Assembly (NCBI GenBank): GCA_030562195.1 | Contig: CM060200.1 | Coordinates: 41,699,084-41,763,083 of the forward strand | Origin: Nipponacmea schrenckii | Lineage: Eukaryota > Mollusca > Gastropoda > Lottiidae | Direction of reading: 5' to 3' | Length of the DNA stretch: 64,000 nt | In this document: one piece after another, positions 1 through 12,900 of the stretch | Layout: each line of letters begins with the position of its first letter | Numbering within the stretch: the first letter of the stretch is position 1 | Position numbers and translations under genes: made by a program | The notes under the pieces: generated by a model | Databases searched by the model: none | Told to the model about the DNA's origin: nothing | Seen by the model: only the letters and a program-made list of their open reading frames with translations

Positions 1-47
1 ACTTAATAAATTTATTACTGGTTGTGAATTTTCCAGATTTTCCAGAT

Positions 48-130
48 TCTGTTTCTTTATAACACCAGGTAAGTTCACTGATGAATATATACTCATATTG
101 ACCATGCTTGAGAACTTAAATTTTATGTTC
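48..130. mobile_element. MITE-1 family fragment
   Basis: Contains ACACCAGGTAAGTTCACTGA and TGAATATATACTC, matching the end of the complete copy at 12099-12246. Confidence 0.7.
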
Positions 131-965
131 ATTCTAAGACGCAGTTTCACTTTAATAAGATATTTTAATTAACATAAATAAATAATATATTTAATAGATA
201 AAACTACACAGTCATCTTTAAACATTCCAGACAATATTTGATCAAAGTTTAGGAGAGATTCATTACAATGATAAGATGATGAAAAAATGAAAATTATTTA
301 CAATTTACTTTCGTGAACATAACAAACATTCTTTTAAAATTTTGGTGACGTCTTCATTAACCCATTGGGTGCTGAAGAGTAGGATGTAAAACTCCATTCA
401 TTTTGGGATTTTTAAAATATCGGTGAATTTTTGGGATGATAGAATTAATATCTTCAGTACATGAATATTGAGTTAGTAACATTATAATAAATAATGTTAT
501 TATAACATCTGACTCAGCAATAAATTGTAACATTGTATAACATAGTATATAAATAATGTTCTTATATCCAGTAATTATACCCACTTATACTATTTCAAAT
601 CCAGTAACAGTTTATTTTCTTCGGAGTTATTATAATTTATTGTCACCAAATCTTATTTATAGAAAGTTATAAAAGTTACAATTAAGAGAAATGCCGTTTG
701 TGAAATTTTTGAATATTCCCCATATATTTTTTTGTATCAAAATGAGGACGCCAAATAAACAAGAGATTAGAAGTAATTAAAAATTTCTGAATAATTTATC
801 TAATGATATATAAAAACTAAAGCCACCCCTCAATTTGAAGATTTAAGAAGAAAATGGAGGAAGGCATGAGGAGTTTTTTGTGCGTCATGTAAAAGTTCTC
901 AATCTAACCGGGATTTTAATTAATCTAATTAAAAATTTCACTAATATTAACAATTAAGGTCCAGC
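126..965. other. AT-rich stretch without recognised gene; SINE-tail fragment
   Basis: Only a SINE-tail-like piece (AGTAGGATGTAAAACTCCAT, near 379-400) is recognised. Short frames here have no coding character. Confidence 0.5.
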
Positions 966-1012
966 TTGTATTATTCTGTCTTCTTCATTCATTGGAAACT
1001 GTTCACAGGTCA

Positions 1013-1545
1013 TCTTTACAATGTCAAGCTATTACAAACATCATCTTATACATCTTCACAATGTCAAGCTATTACAAACTTCACCTTATACATCTTCACA
1101 ATGCCAAGCTATTACAAACTTCATCTTATACATCTTCACAATGCCAAGCTATTACAAACTTCATCTTATACATCTTCACAATGCCAAGCTATTACAAACT
1201 TCATCTTATACATCTTCACAATGCCAAGCTATTACAAACTTTATCTTCTACATCTTCACAATGTCAAGCTATTACCAACTTCCTCTTATACATCTTCACA
1301 ATGTCAAGCTATTACAAACTTCATCTTATACATCTTCACAATGTCGAGCTATTACAAACTTCATCTTATACACCTTCACAATGTCAAGTTATTACAAACT
1401 TCATCTTATACATCTTCACAATGTCAAGTTATTACAAACTTCATCTTATACATCTTCACAATGTCAAGCTATTTCAAACTTCGTCTTATGCATCTTCACA
1501 ATGTCAAGCTATCCAATTTCATTTTATACATCTTCACAATGTCAA
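1013..1545. repeat. 40-bp tandem array, about 12-13 units
   Basis: Unit TCAAGCTATTACAAACTTCA followed by TCTTATACATCTTCACAATG. Because 40 is not a multiple of 3 and the unit has no stop in any plus frame, three long overlapping frames appear. They are artefacts. Confidence 0.95.
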
Positions 1546-1787
1546 GCCATCTTGGTACTTATATCTTTACATTGTCAAACCATCTTGGTACTTATATCTT
1601 CACAATGTCAAGCCATCTTGGTACTTATGTCTTTACAGTGTCAAGCCATCTTGGTACTTATGTCTTTACAGTGTCAAGCCATCTTGGTACTTATGTCTTT
1701 ACAATGTCAAGCCATCTTGGTACTTATATCTTTACAGTGTCAAGCCATCTTGGTACTTATATCTTTACAGTGTCAAGCTATTACATA
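1545..1787. repeat. 33-bp tandem array, about 7 units
   Basis: Unit TCAAGCCATCTTGGTACTTA plus TGTCTTTACAGTG. It abuts and shares its TCAAGC...ACA(A/G)TG edge with the 40-bp array, so it is likely a derived sub-family. Confidence 0.93.
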
Positions 1788-1839
1788 GCACTTATACCTT
1801 GACTATAATAACCACCTTTAATGTATCAGGCAGATGATA

Positions 1840-3728
1840 AAACAAGTCAATTTCATCAATAATCAATAATCAATAATCAATAATCCCTTGAATTTTGTCT
1901 GCCACCTTTCACAGTTGTTAGATCTAAGTGAAGATGTCACCTTTCACAGTTTTTTAGATCTAAGTGAAGATTTTGACAGAAAGAAGACAAAATAATACAG
2001 GTGTCCTAATTTACCTAAATCTGAAAACAATGTAAATAAATATCATATTAGCACAATTATAATCACTCGAAAACTTCATTCACACGTTTCCATAACAACA
2101 ACAATATAAACAATGACAACACTAACAAAATATCAACAATTGGGAGTTTATTTAAAAATCTGTTAGTAGTGCAAGCCATCTCTTCTCATACTTATCTTTA
2201 CATTATTTTCATAAAAATACAAATTTTGGATCTAGGACTGTGTCTTAGGTTTACAGAGATTTTGAAACAGCATCAATTTTTATCTGCATTGCCTATTTTC
2301 ATCAAAAAAACAAATAGTAAATCTATATTCATTTTGTATATTCCCAGCCTATTTCAATTTTGCCTATTTTTTTGCACAGAAATCTTTATTGCTAGATCTT
2401 TTTTTAAAACAGGCTGAATATCATAATTTTTTATAGTTTCTATGGCAACATTTTTTATATTTCCTTCATTATGGCATTTATAACAGACTAAAAATAGAAT
2501 TCTGTAAATGTAAATCGGTGTTTAAAGTACAATAAGAATACAGAGATTGTCTAGGAGTTTATCAAACTGTTATCTATCAGTCGGTTCAGGATTCTATTTC
2601 TCCAGCTGTAGCAGTATTTTGTTGTTAAACCTGAAGTGTTTCCTGCTGTCTTTGGACTTTACATATAGCCATTTTAAGCTTCCTGTACCTTGAATCTTCG
2701 ATGTTCTATTGCCATTTGTTCACTTTCTTGACCGTTTTTCATGATACGTCTGCTTTATCGAGCCATTTTGTCAAACTAGGATATTATCATATTTTACTGT
2801 AGAAATAACCATGGCCATTTTTTCATACAATCTGTTCTTTTTTATGTCCATTTTTCACGATAGCTTCAACCTACATCAGCCATTTTGTTAAAGACGAAGC
2901 ATGTTTAGCACAATCGACATTCACCGAAACACCATGTTGCCTAGCACCCAGCAATAAAGCACTCGTTTTAAAAAATACGTGAGATTTCAAGATTTGAAAA
3001 TGTAAATGAAGTTTAAAATGGGATGATAAGGAAAAATGGGTTAAAATTTACAAGTGATCCACAATAAACATCAAGTGAAGAATATCTTACACGAAGAAAA
3101 AAAGAGTAATGTCCCTTTGTATGCTAGCAATATACATATTAACGTGATAGTAAAAATAATGTCTTTAGTTCAATCATAGTTATCTCCTCTTTGTTACCAT
3201 GGAAACAGCAGTTGTCCAATCAGATAGCTGCTTAATGATGATATCAAATGTTATGGAATGTCAAGGAAAATGGCGGATGTATTATCGTCACCGTTTCGAC
3301 CATCATTGTCATGTTTCTATTTATAGCACTAAAGCCGAATTTTCATCCAATCGGCTGAAGGACGAGTAATGTTGAGATATGAGCGAACTTTATTAGTGTC
3401 AAGGTCACATAATAGTCAAAAAAACGTTAAATTATTTTTTTATGAAAACAACAAAACAACATATTAGATTAAAACTCTCATCAGGACCGAGGTATCGCAC
3501 AACGTAACATAGAGTTACTTCCCTTTTCACCTTCCGATCAATATTACAAGGGGAATGCAACCAAACAGCCATAAAAGCAAGCTCCAAGCAAGTTATTACA
3601 ATTCATATTCAAACCGAACAAATGAATTTGTTAGCAGGTCAACCAAGGGCTTTAATCAGGATTTTCCACCAAAGGGCAAAGGTCAGGATAGCAGCACACG
3701 ATCGTGATCTTTCTTAGCTTCTGTCAAT
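1840..3728. other. CRTC 3' flank / probable 3' UTR, no other gene seen
   Basis: Downstream of the CRTC stop. A small AATCAATAATC tandem lies at 1855-1885, and several GCCATTTTGT-type motifs recur in 2670-2900. An 82-codon frame near 2169 has no supporting features. Confidence 0.5.
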
Positions 3729-3952
3729 CTATAAACGATCCAATTTAAAGGAATCTTCCGTGGCTGGATCAGTGACCATACTGGGATCAGTCAACATTTG
3801 TAATCCATCCAAATCCAAGGGATCTAATCCAGCCTTAAAAGCCTCATCTGCCGAGAAAAAGTCTGTATCAAATCCGTCTGTCATACCAATTATGGCGTTT
3901 CCGATTTCTTTGGCAAAATCGTGATGAGGACGACCCAAAATATCGTCAGCAC
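3729..3952 (-). CDS. CRTC: CRTC coding exon 14: C-terminal transactivation domain and stop
   Basis: Contains [15 protein letters not shown] and ends [14 protein letters not shown], nearly identical to the human CRTC1 C-terminus. The TAG is at 3729-3731. Confidence 0.96.
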
Positions 3953-6900
3953 CTAAAATAAAATAAAATACAAAATTCATTTTTTGTCTTTGAAAGATAT
4001 CAACAATCAGACTTTGGTCCAAATTATTAACATTACAAGGGAGGTAATAACCAAACTTTATCAGATGGCCCTCAAGATCTCCAACACTATCCCTCCTCTA
4101 GTTCTTTTATGACCTTAAGCCCTTCTTCTATTCTTCCCAGTTGTTTATAGCCTAACTCTGACTTATAAGCCATCAGATTCTTTCTTGACAAAGAAGACAC
4201 TCCCTCTACCCCCCTCCCCCAATCCTCCTCTTGAATGGTTTGTTAACTAATGACCCTCTACCCACAAGGCCTACTTACAGCCCTTCCCTACCATATCCTT
4301 TTGACTCCTTCCTAAACTTACCAGTGAGCACTATGTCAGGAATGGGATTGTTCCTTTACACCCCTCTACCCACTCGTCCTAATCCTGTCCCTCCCATTCC
4401 TGGCCTCTTCCCCTCCCCTCCCTAACTAAACTTACCAGTGAGCACTATGTCAGGAATCGGGTTGTTCTGTGACAAATGAGATGATATGTTTTGTGATTGT
4501 AAGCTATTTTCTAATTGCTGGAAGTAACGTTGATGAAAATCTGAATTGCTGCCTGAAAGGAAATGATTTCTAGAGTTATAGATTTATATTGGTGAAACCA
4601 TGCCACTGTGGCTACAGGCTGTGCATGTTAAAGATCCCCTTGATAGTTGGAAATCACAAAAAGAGTAGACTAATGCTGCAGTTCTTTACAAATTTCCCTC
4701 ATTCCACAATGCATGACGTTGTCTGTCATCATTAGCAATTAAGTGCAAGAGAATAGGACATAAAACTCTATTACTTTTATTTGAAACTAAGCATCCACAC
4801 AACTATACATGTATAACAACTAATAATTTTAACTTTTAAAGCTTTAACATGTCCACAGATCCACAGATATACAAATGTGAAGTCCACATTTCTTTTTTTT
4901 TTAAATTTCTACTATTGATTTATAAAAGTTATCTTTACGACAAAACATACCTGTAAGATTCTGGGAGCAGGCTTGAGTATACGCGAGGGAAGTATTATTG
5001 TTTAACGGGGACACCATAGAATTAGGTAACGATGATGATAGTGATACCATCGTGGAATTAGGTAAATCATGTGACTGAAATAATAACAATTCATTGGTTA
5101 ATTCAATATTATTACAACAGTGGCCAGTATGCACCAATTAATTTTAGAACATCTCCCCCCTCGGTTATTTTCAAGTATTGAAGAACAGGTCTGTGAAATC
5201 TACAGCCTGCAGGAACTGTGGCGTCTTGTAAATTTTGAAGGAAAAGTTTCCAACTTTCCAACCTAGTCTAAAAAAGCATAACCCCCCTACAGAGAGCAAT
5301 TCCTCTATAATACATTTATAAAATGTTGAAAATTAAATAAATCAAAGTTTTCTATCAAATCATTTGGTACATACAGCCAGTAAATTTTCTAAGTAGAAAC
5401 AGAAAAGATAAAAAAAAGGGTTTTTGGGTATAATTTAAAAGAAAAAAAACAGCTGGTATGTTGGTCAGTAAATAGTTTTGTTCAAGATTAATCCTTTGAA
5501 TAAATTCAACAAATAATGCATACAAATCATTCTGTAGTGGGGTTGTTATATTTTACAACTGTTAATTATCAAGGATTTAAAGGCATCTTACAGAGGTTTA
5601 CTAAACTTTTTAAATGTATCAGGGACACTGATAGAATGGTTTTATCTATGCATGCCATTCTTTGACATCATCATCCTATACGATCAATATTTATAGGAAC
5701 TTTTGTAATAGAGACATCTGATCCATAGACATCTAATCAATAGACATCTGAACCACAGACATCTGAAACCACAGACATATGGAGCCACAGATATATGAGC
5801 CACAGACATCTGAGCCACAGACATCTGAAACAACAGGCATCTGAGCCACAAACATCTGAACCACAGACATCTTGAGCCACAGACATCTTGAGCCACATAC
5901 ATCTGGAACCACGGCATCTGAACCACAACCATCTGGAGCCACAGACATCTGGAGCCACAGACATCTAATCATTAGACATCTGAACCACTGACATCTGAAA
6001 CCAGACATCTGAAACCACAGACATCTGAGCCACAGACATCTTAGCCACAGACATCTGAGCCACAAACATCTGGAGCCACAGACATCTGGAGCCATAGACA
6101 TCTGGAGCCACAGTCATCTAATCATTAGACATCTGACCACTGACATCTGAAACCACAGACATATGAAGCGCAGACATCTGAAACACAGACATCTGAAGCC
6201 ACAGATATCTCAGCCACAGACATCTGAAGCCACAGACATCTGAAGCCACAGACATCTGGAGCCACAGACATCTGGAGCCATAGACATCTGGAGCCACAGA
6301 CATCTAATCATTAGATATCTGAACCACAGACATATGAAGCGCAGACATTTGAACCACAGAAATCCGAGTCACAGACATCAGTAAGAGAAATGGAATGATG
6401 TAAATAGAAGCCATTAATGGCCCTGATGCAAATAAAAAAAAGAAACCTTTTTACAATCCTTTTAAATTTCAAATACTTCTTACAGATTGATAAATTTTCC
6501 ATTAATTCTCCATTAACTGATGATTAGACAAACACAATTTACTATTTATTTTTACTATTCTAATATTTAATACAAATATACAGGATCGAACTCAACTCTG
6601 AATATACACGTAATCTATCCATGTTGTTCGGTTTCTACTGCAGTTCGAAAACTTCAGCTGTTATGTTTTTTAATTTGAGGGTAAAATGAATTTAATAATT
6701 ATGTAATGTGACAAGTAAAAAATAAAACACCCCTTATTTCATTAATGAACTCTTCCAATCATACATATACAGTTGAATATTGATAGAGAGTATGCATGTA
6801 CGGTAGAGTTCATTATGAAGTTAAGGGGTATCAATTAGATGGCGCATTGTTTCCAGCCTTGACTGTAATTGAATACTATCATTTATTTTGGTAATTTTCA

Positions 6901-9900
6901 TTCATATTATTTATTAAATATTTTGATAATAGCCAAAGTTTCAGAGTTGAGATTAGCTCCTGTATAAAACTATAGGTTAAAGTTAGGTAGGGTTTAATAT
7001 CAGGCCTTAAAGTTACTGGGAGCGATATTTGTAAGTGTAATTTCAAAGTTTTTTATTAATTTCCTAAAAATACTTTGAAGTCTGATAAAAAAAAGTAAAA
7101 AGTAAAAATAAAAGAGACTATTATTAACTGGGATTTGCTTACATCCAATCTTACCATAGTAAAATGTTCAAACTGATGTTGTAGAGCAGTTGTCTGTTGT
7201 TGCTGTTGAACGTAATACGCCTCGGCGAAGGGTGAACCGTTGTTGGAGGAGACCGGGGGCAGACCAGGAGATTGAGCAGGTGAGTATGAAGGTTGTGACA
7301 GAGGTGACGTAGGAGATTGACATCCTCCGTCCACGCTGTTTCTATATTGAGTCATTGATGGCTGCAACAGAAAATAATAATTAAAAATTAAACTTTCATA
7401 GAATTTTGCCAGGAACACATCTGACCTAGTTACCAGACTCAGGATACAAGACATTTTAAAGCTGTGACCCTCAAGAACTACTTTTCTATACCAGAAAATA
7501 TCATGACCCTTTACATCATTCGACTGATTTAGTCTGCCAAAAAGTTCAATTAAGTTTAATTAAGAGTTATTTCTATGATGTAAAAAACGACATGATAGAT
7601 TCAACTAGAAAAATATCATGACCCTTTACATCATTCGACTCATTTTGTCTGGTGTCGTAATTTAATAGATTCCAATTAGGTTTGGGTCTTTTATTTCTAT
7701 GATGTTAGAACAACACAATAGATTCTGATAACATATTTCCCTCTGCATTTTGCCCCAAAACTTCAAGTATTTTGTAGTAAAATTATTTGTTAATCGTCTT
7801 AAGTGACTTGTAAATTCTGTTATGTGAACTCTCTTAATTAACGGCTAGATGACAAAACCATTGATGATGAGTATCATTAATATTCAGTCACTCCTCAAGC
7901 TTAGCCCTTTTCGAAATATTCTTTTTTGAAAGGGAAAAAAAGTATGGCTGAAATTGATCATTAAGGATTAACATTTCTATATTCTAAATCTCACTAACAT
8001 TAGCACCAAAATCAAATCCATGCAAAGCAAAATAAACATTTGGGGTGGGAGTAAACCACACATTACAAATCACAATATTACTATGGTCATACAATATTCA
8101 AGACAACAAGAAAACAATACTCTGATACTTTCCGTTCTTTTTCCACCTCCCGTACCTTTATGGTTACTATTGGTTACTCAATTGATCAATAAATACATTA
8201 ATCTGATTGGATAATAAAACTCAATTCAAAATCAATTGAAATTTTTGACCAATCAGAATAGATTGTTAAAATTTAAGTTTTTGAAAAAAAAGACGCTAAC
8301 ATTTTAACCTAATCTTTGTGGACTCTAAAAATCACTGATTTAATTTTGAAGTTTCCCTTCACCCATACTGACCTGTGATTGGTCCTGCTGATCGCAGCCT
8401 GTAATTTGAACTCTGGGCACGATCGGTGGAGTGGTAGATTTAGTGGGTGATGTCCGCGTGATGCCATGTGACGTATTTCGATGATGATTATGTAAAATGC
8501 GATGTGGTGTGTGATGACGGGGGTGTGTGGTCTGAGAGCCAGGGCTCCGATGACGTTGGTACATATGGTGTACCATATATTGCTGACGTATTCGCGGCTC
8601 CATTGGTAACTGACTGGGGTCAAGGTTGCAGTCCTAAAACCAGAACAATGTTACAACAACTAACTATATGCTATAATCAAATAAAACACACACAAACATA
8701 TAGAGATAAATTCAATAGAGAAATATGAATATTTGTTATGATGTTCAGGGATAAAATACAGACTATATTGTCTTATTATGTTTTATTTTAAAAACCATGG
8801 TTCTTCAACTTTATGTAATATACTCTTTAGTTCTAATTGCCAGAAAACGGGAAAAGAAATTCAGCAAGTGTGCTTTCCTTTAATTGACTGGCAAAAAATA
8901 TAGCCTCAAAAGGATCCTGTACAAATGAAAATGTTCGATCTCTGACTAACAAATTAACCAAACTATGGCTTATAAATGTCCAACTGTTTAGTTTAAACCC
9001 ATGTGTAGCTTAAATACATAAGAAAGTGATCCTTGAATGGTAAATAATAGTTGATACATATAACACAGAAGAAGTCTTTATAGATTACAACTATTGTTTA
9101 TTAATACTGCTACGTTTCAATAAGTATTCTCTTATCATTATATATATAACATAGAAAAGTCTTTATAGATTACAACTATTGTTTATTAATACTGCTAGTT
9201 TCAATAAGTATTCTCTTATCATTATATATATAACACAGAAAAAGTCTTTATAGATTACAACTATTGTTTATTAATACTGCTACGTTTCAATAAGTATTCT
9301 CTTATCATTATATATATAACACAGAAGAAGTCTTTATAGATTACAACTATTGTTTATTAATACTGCTACGTTTCAATAAGTATTCTCTTATCATTATATA
9401 TATAACACAGAAGAAGCTTTATAGATTACAACTATTGTTTATTAATACTGCTACGTTTCAATAAGTATTCTCTTATCATTATATATATAACACAGAAGAA
9501 GTCTTTATAGATTACAACTATTGTTTATTAATACTGCTAGTTTCAATAAGTATTCTCTTATCTTATCTTCCATCAACCAAGATCTTTAAATCACTTTTCT
9601 TTAGATCTTATGTCAATAAGATCAAATTTTATTATTAGTATGACCATTAAAAACTTTAGTTACAACTAGATTTTACTCTATGTCCTACAGTGATTTCCTG
9701 TTTTTATCTGAAGAATTTTTAGTTAATATTGTTTATTAAACTGCATGTTTCTAGTTTCCTTGATTTCAATAAAAAGAATTTTTAGAAAACATTTTTAAAA
9801 TCTACTTTAATAGACTGTTCAGTTTTATAGAATACAACAGACGTCTATTAATATTAGAAATGGTGTATAATTTGTATCAGTTTCCATAGATTTCTTATCA

Positions 9901-12900
9901 TTATTTCAAAATAGTAGAACCTTTTAGATTACAATATTTTTATTAGATACTGTACATTTAATAAGTTTTCTATATATATACAGGAACCAAGAAGTCTTTA
10001 TAGATTACAATATTTTTTATTTATACTGCTACGTTTCAATAAGTATTCTCTTATCATTATATATATAACACAGAAGAAGTCTTTATAGATTACAACTATT
10101 GTTTATTTATACTGCTACGTTTCAATAAGTATTCTCTTATCATTATATATATAACACAGTAGAAGTCTTTATAGATTACAACTATTGTTTATTTATACTG
10201 CTACATTTCAATAAGTATTCTCTTATCATTATATATATAACACAGAAGAAGTCTTTATAGATTACAACTATTGTTTATTAATACTGCTAGGTTTCAATAA
10301 GTATTCTCTTATCATTATATATATAACACAGAAGAAGTCTTTATGGATTACAACTATTGTTTATATATACTGCTACGTTTCAATAAGTATTCTCTTATCA
10401 TTATATATATAACACAGAAGAAGTCTTTATAGATTACAACTATTGTTTATTAATACTGCTACGTTTCAATAAGTGTTCTCTTACCGTTATCTTCCTATCT
10501 ACCAAGATTTTAAATCTTTTCTTTGTTTATGTCAAGAGAATGAATATTTTTTTTTTATTTCTAGCTACTCATGACCCATATTCATAAAACCTTTTTACAA
10601 CAATCTCCTTCACCCTATTGCCTACTTCGTCTGATTTCCTGTTTTTATCTGAAGACAATAGTTTTTGTTGAAAAACACTCATTGTTTTGTTTCCATGACA
10701 ATTCGTATTACAGAAAAAAATTGAAAATTGAGTTCAGTTGATAGAATACAACATTGTTTAACAGTACTACTAAACTATGTTACCCAGAAATGGGGCTGAC
10801 CCAGATTTGTCCCACCTCACCCCCTAACTTCTTATCATTGATTTCAAAAATACCTGGTGCATCCCACAACCCCCCACCCCCTTTAGATGTTATGTCATAA
10901 ATCAAATTTGAGATTAGTAGCATTACACACTTAGTTTCAATAGAATTACAGGAACCACAGATGTCTGATTGAAAATTAGAATGATGTAAATTGATGCTAT
11001 CAGTGTCCCTGATACACATACAAAATATAGAAAACCTCTTTACAATCTCTTTAATAGAACTGTTTAGTTTTAGTAGAATTACAGGAACCACAGACGTCTG
11101 ATTGAAAATTAGAATGGTGTAAATTGATGTTATCAGTGTCCCTGATACACATACAAAATATAGAAAACCTTTTTACAATCTCTTTAATAGAACTGTTTAG
11201 TTTTAGTAGAATTACAGGAACCACAGACATCTGATTGAAAATTAGAATGGTGTAAATTGATGTTATCAGTGTCTCTGATACACATACAAAATACAGAAAA
11301 CCTCTTTACAATCTCTTTAATAGAACTGTTTAGTTTTAGTAGAATTACAGGAACCACAGATGACTGATTGAAAATTAGAATGGTGTAAATTGCTGTTAGC
11401 AGTGTCCCTGATACACATACAAAATATAGAAAACCTTTTTAAATTCCCTTTTATGTTCTGATTTAAAAAATCAAATGGCGTTTTTGTGAAGGTTTTAAAT
11501 ATTTTTATATTTCTATTGAATTTATCACTTCTACTTCAAAAAACAAAAACATTTACTGAGAATCTGGAATGGTAAAAAAAATATTTAAAAAAACAAACTT
11601 TTCCTATTATTAAAAGATGTTTGTTTTAAAGAACCTTTTTACAAAACAATACATTTGAAGTACATTATATAATTTCCGTTGTTTATTTCTATAACTTGCG
11701 TTTTAAAGGTATACAACCCTTTTTATTTTTAAACACTAATTATCTTCCCCTGATTGACAGACGAAATCAATAAAATTAAATCATTCCAAACACTCAGTAA
11801 AAACAAAAAAATAACAAAAATAAAATAAAATTTTTGGGGACTTCTAAAAATAAAATCTGATTCGAGCCACGCCTTAATATCACAGACTTACAAACACGAG
11901 GTAAATTAAAATAAATCTTGGACTAACAGGTATTTTTTCAACATTCACAACAACATGGATTTCAAAATTTGATGTCTGACTCAAAAAGCTAAGCTATGTA
12001 GAACATGCACAATATTTCATGTCTTAATAAGTTAGTTTTAAAGGTAACCTACTTCTAAGGATGTCCAAAATATATAAATTTTTAAACTTTGTCAAAATGA
12101 GTTTTTGTTCATCAGTGTAATTACCTGGTGTCAAAACCATACAACAGAATCTCTCTATAATCTAATAAATAGATATATCATGTTATATAGAGATTCTATT
12201 CTTTAGTCATGACACCTGGTAAGTCTAACTGATGAATATATACTCTTAAAATACAGATGTGATGTCACCCTTTGTTTTTTGCGTACCAATATCCAACATA
12301 TTGGTACTGGCAAGTGGCCAAGAGTCCAATATTAAAGTCAATATTGGACTCTAAATATCAGCCACTTGCCCATAACGAATGGGGATTAGTCTGACAACTA
12401 CTCACATTAAATTCACTCATACTTTATTCAGAGAACTAATCTAGGTTTCAAAATGTATAGTGTTCAATGTTACTTCCAATTAAAACTTAAAGTTTATCTT
12501 CAAATCCTTACTTTCAAATGAAAAAGATAATTAATTATTCATTAGGGCGAAATCTGTGAGCATCGATTAAAGTTGTATTTCAAATCTTGTCAAAAAAGCT
12601 TACCAATTGATAAATTAGGCTTTTTTTCATTGTTATTTCGTGCATTCATAATTTATTTAACGTTATGTGGACACAGGAAGGTCCATCTGTGTTTTATGGA
12701 TAGTTCTGGTAGATGTTAGCTAGGTATTTCCTACGTAATTAGGCCGATTATGAGTTAATTCGGGAATTATTAGACAAACTGACAAAGTTTTCCCATTAAT
12801 TAAAACATCTTTACTTTTGATGTATTAAAGTATTAAAGAATCAAACAATGAAACTTTTTTCGAAACACCAGGTGCTGCCATATTGGTTGGTTCATTGTTA

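Noticed and set aside
966..1837. Three overlapping plus-strand frames of 255-281 codons
   Set aside because: They are the same 40-bp repeat read in three frames; the unit simply lacks stops. No unique coding ends.
5684..6303. Minus frames with [18 protein letters not shown] repeats
   Set aside because: Minisatellite CCACAGACATCTG read as codons; irregular unit length shifts frames freely.
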